A stretch of 6,194 nt of DNA from contig CAKZPX010000047.1 in assembly GCA_937139435.1 (NCBI GenBank), positions 1 to 6,194 on the forward strand. The letters are read 5' to 3'. The DNA comes from an uncultured bacterium (GTDB taxonomy: Bacteria > Hydrothermota > Tepidihabitantia > Tepidihabitantales > Tepidihabitantaceae). Under the pieces are notes generated by a model that was given only the letters and a program-made list of their open reading frames with translations, searched no databases and was not told the DNA's origin. Below, in pieces: positions 5,871-6,194 of the stretch. A program made the position numbers and the translations under genes. Within the stretch, counting starts at the first letter, position 1, and the number at the start of each line of letters is the position of its first letter.

Positions 5871-5964
5871 TAGCGTTAGGGAAAATCAATTAACACTCAA
5901 AAGCAAACAGGGTTAATTGACTAAGTTGCTCCTATAATTTTATTTCTTATTGCTTCTCTCTTTA
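5871..5964. other. Convergent intergenic region
   Basis: This AT-rich spacer lies between the end of pgsA and the end of the - strand small membrane protein gene. Apart from the inverted repeat at 5886-5920 I see no gene. No clear intrinsic terminator serves the + strand cluster: the T-rich stretch at 5938-5963 is not directly attached to a stem. Confidence 0.6.
5882..5920 (-). terminator. Possible weak terminator for the small membrane protein gene
   Basis: TCAATTAAC (5886-5894) and GTTAATTGA (5912-5920) are perfect 9-bp inverted repeats around a 17-nt loop. Read on the - strand, the stem is followed at once by TTTT (5885-5882), and it lies 44 nt past the stop of the - strand gene. The stem is AT-rich and the loop long, so it may be weak, or it may be a protein-binding palindrome instead. 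Confidence 0.35.
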
Positions 5965-6147
5965 TTATAAGAAGGCGCTCGGTCCATTTTTGATTATCGC
6001 GGTAAGTGTTGTTAGCCCGGTAATAACCCAGAGAACCGGAATGAGCAATTCTTCTGGTTTAAGTCCGCCGCTTGCTACCCAGCCCGTGGTTATTATCAGC
6101 AAGCCAAGGATGGTTAAAATTGAGGGACGCACCACTTTTTGTTTCAT
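5965..6147 (-). CDS. Small hypothetical protein with two predicted membrane helices
   Basis: A 60-residue product that I do not recognise. From ATG 6147 it begins MKQKVVRPS, followed by a hydrophobic segment (about 9-25, SILTILGLLIITTGWVA), a short polar loop with KPEE (30-33), and a second hydrophobic segment (about 34-52), then IIKNGPSAFL at the end. The basic N-terminus suggests both ends lie in the cytoplasm with a hairpin through the inner membrane. AAGGAG (6155-6150), preceded by a run of five G, precedes the ATG by only 2 nt, a little close. The frame stays open to the right edge, including a GTG at 6183, but the SD-like bases within that stretch suggest it is untranslated. It converges on pgsA. 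A function cannot be given. Confidence 0.6.
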   Translation of the reverse strand: MKQKVVRPSILTILGLLIITTGWVASGGLKPEELLIPVLWVITGLTTLTAIIKNGPSAFL

Positions 6148-6194
6148 TTCTCCTTCCCCCTTTAAAGTTACGCCGGTACGCACCCGGATAATTA

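Noticed and set aside
5933..5938. TATAAT on the + strand after pgsA
   Set aside because: TTGACT at 5917-5922 is only 10 bp away, no other -35 fits, and no + strand gene follows within the window; AT-rich spacer explains it.

Overview
The window looks like chromosomal DNA from an uncultured, probably Gram-negative bacterium. A compact, tightly overlapping housekeeping cluster on the + strand stands back to back with a very large secreted, multi-domain beta-sandwich protein on the - strand. The surface-protein style (signal peptide, choice-of-anchor-J-like jelly roll, CARDB-like repeats, a WWDDL-containing beta domain) resembles proteins I associate with FCB-type candidate phyla such as WOR-3/Stahlbacteria. 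That placement rests on general style, with no marker comparison, and is a weak inference.

Layout. Positions 1-2115 (- strand) hold the N-terminal 705 residues of an exported protein. Its frame is open to the left edge, so the C-terminus lies outside the window. Positions 2116-2439 are a divergent regulatory region. They hold a consensus -35/-10 pair for the - strand gene, an operator-like group of repeats at its predicted transcription start, and a separate sigma70-type promoter plus a structured leader for the + strand genes. Positions 2440-5870 carry four + strand genes with no gaps: prfA (release factor 1), prmC (the methyltransferase that modifies the release factor GGQ glutamine), nadK (NAD kinase) and a CDP-alcohol phosphatidyltransferase, most likely pgsA. 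The junctions overlap by 4, 11 and 4 bases; two are identical GTGA stop/start overlaps. Positions 5871-5964 are a short convergent intergenic region with a 9-bp inverted repeat. Positions 5965-6147 (- strand) encode a 60-residue protein with two predicted membrane helices.

How the genes fit together. prfA and prmC are a functional pair: PrmC methylates the GGQ glutamine (Q240 here) of RF1 for efficient termination at UAA/UAG. nadK (NADP supply) and pgsA (anionic phospholipid synthesis) are unrelated in pathway but appear to share the transcript, as growth-related housekeeping functions. The surface protein is expressed divergently from its own promoter.

I see no mobile element, CRISPR array, tRNA, rRNA or defence system, and no convincing previously undescribed system. 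The points most worth a second look are the large open-ended surface-protein gene, the repeats at its promoter, the prfA leader, and the start-site corrections for nadK and pgsA.
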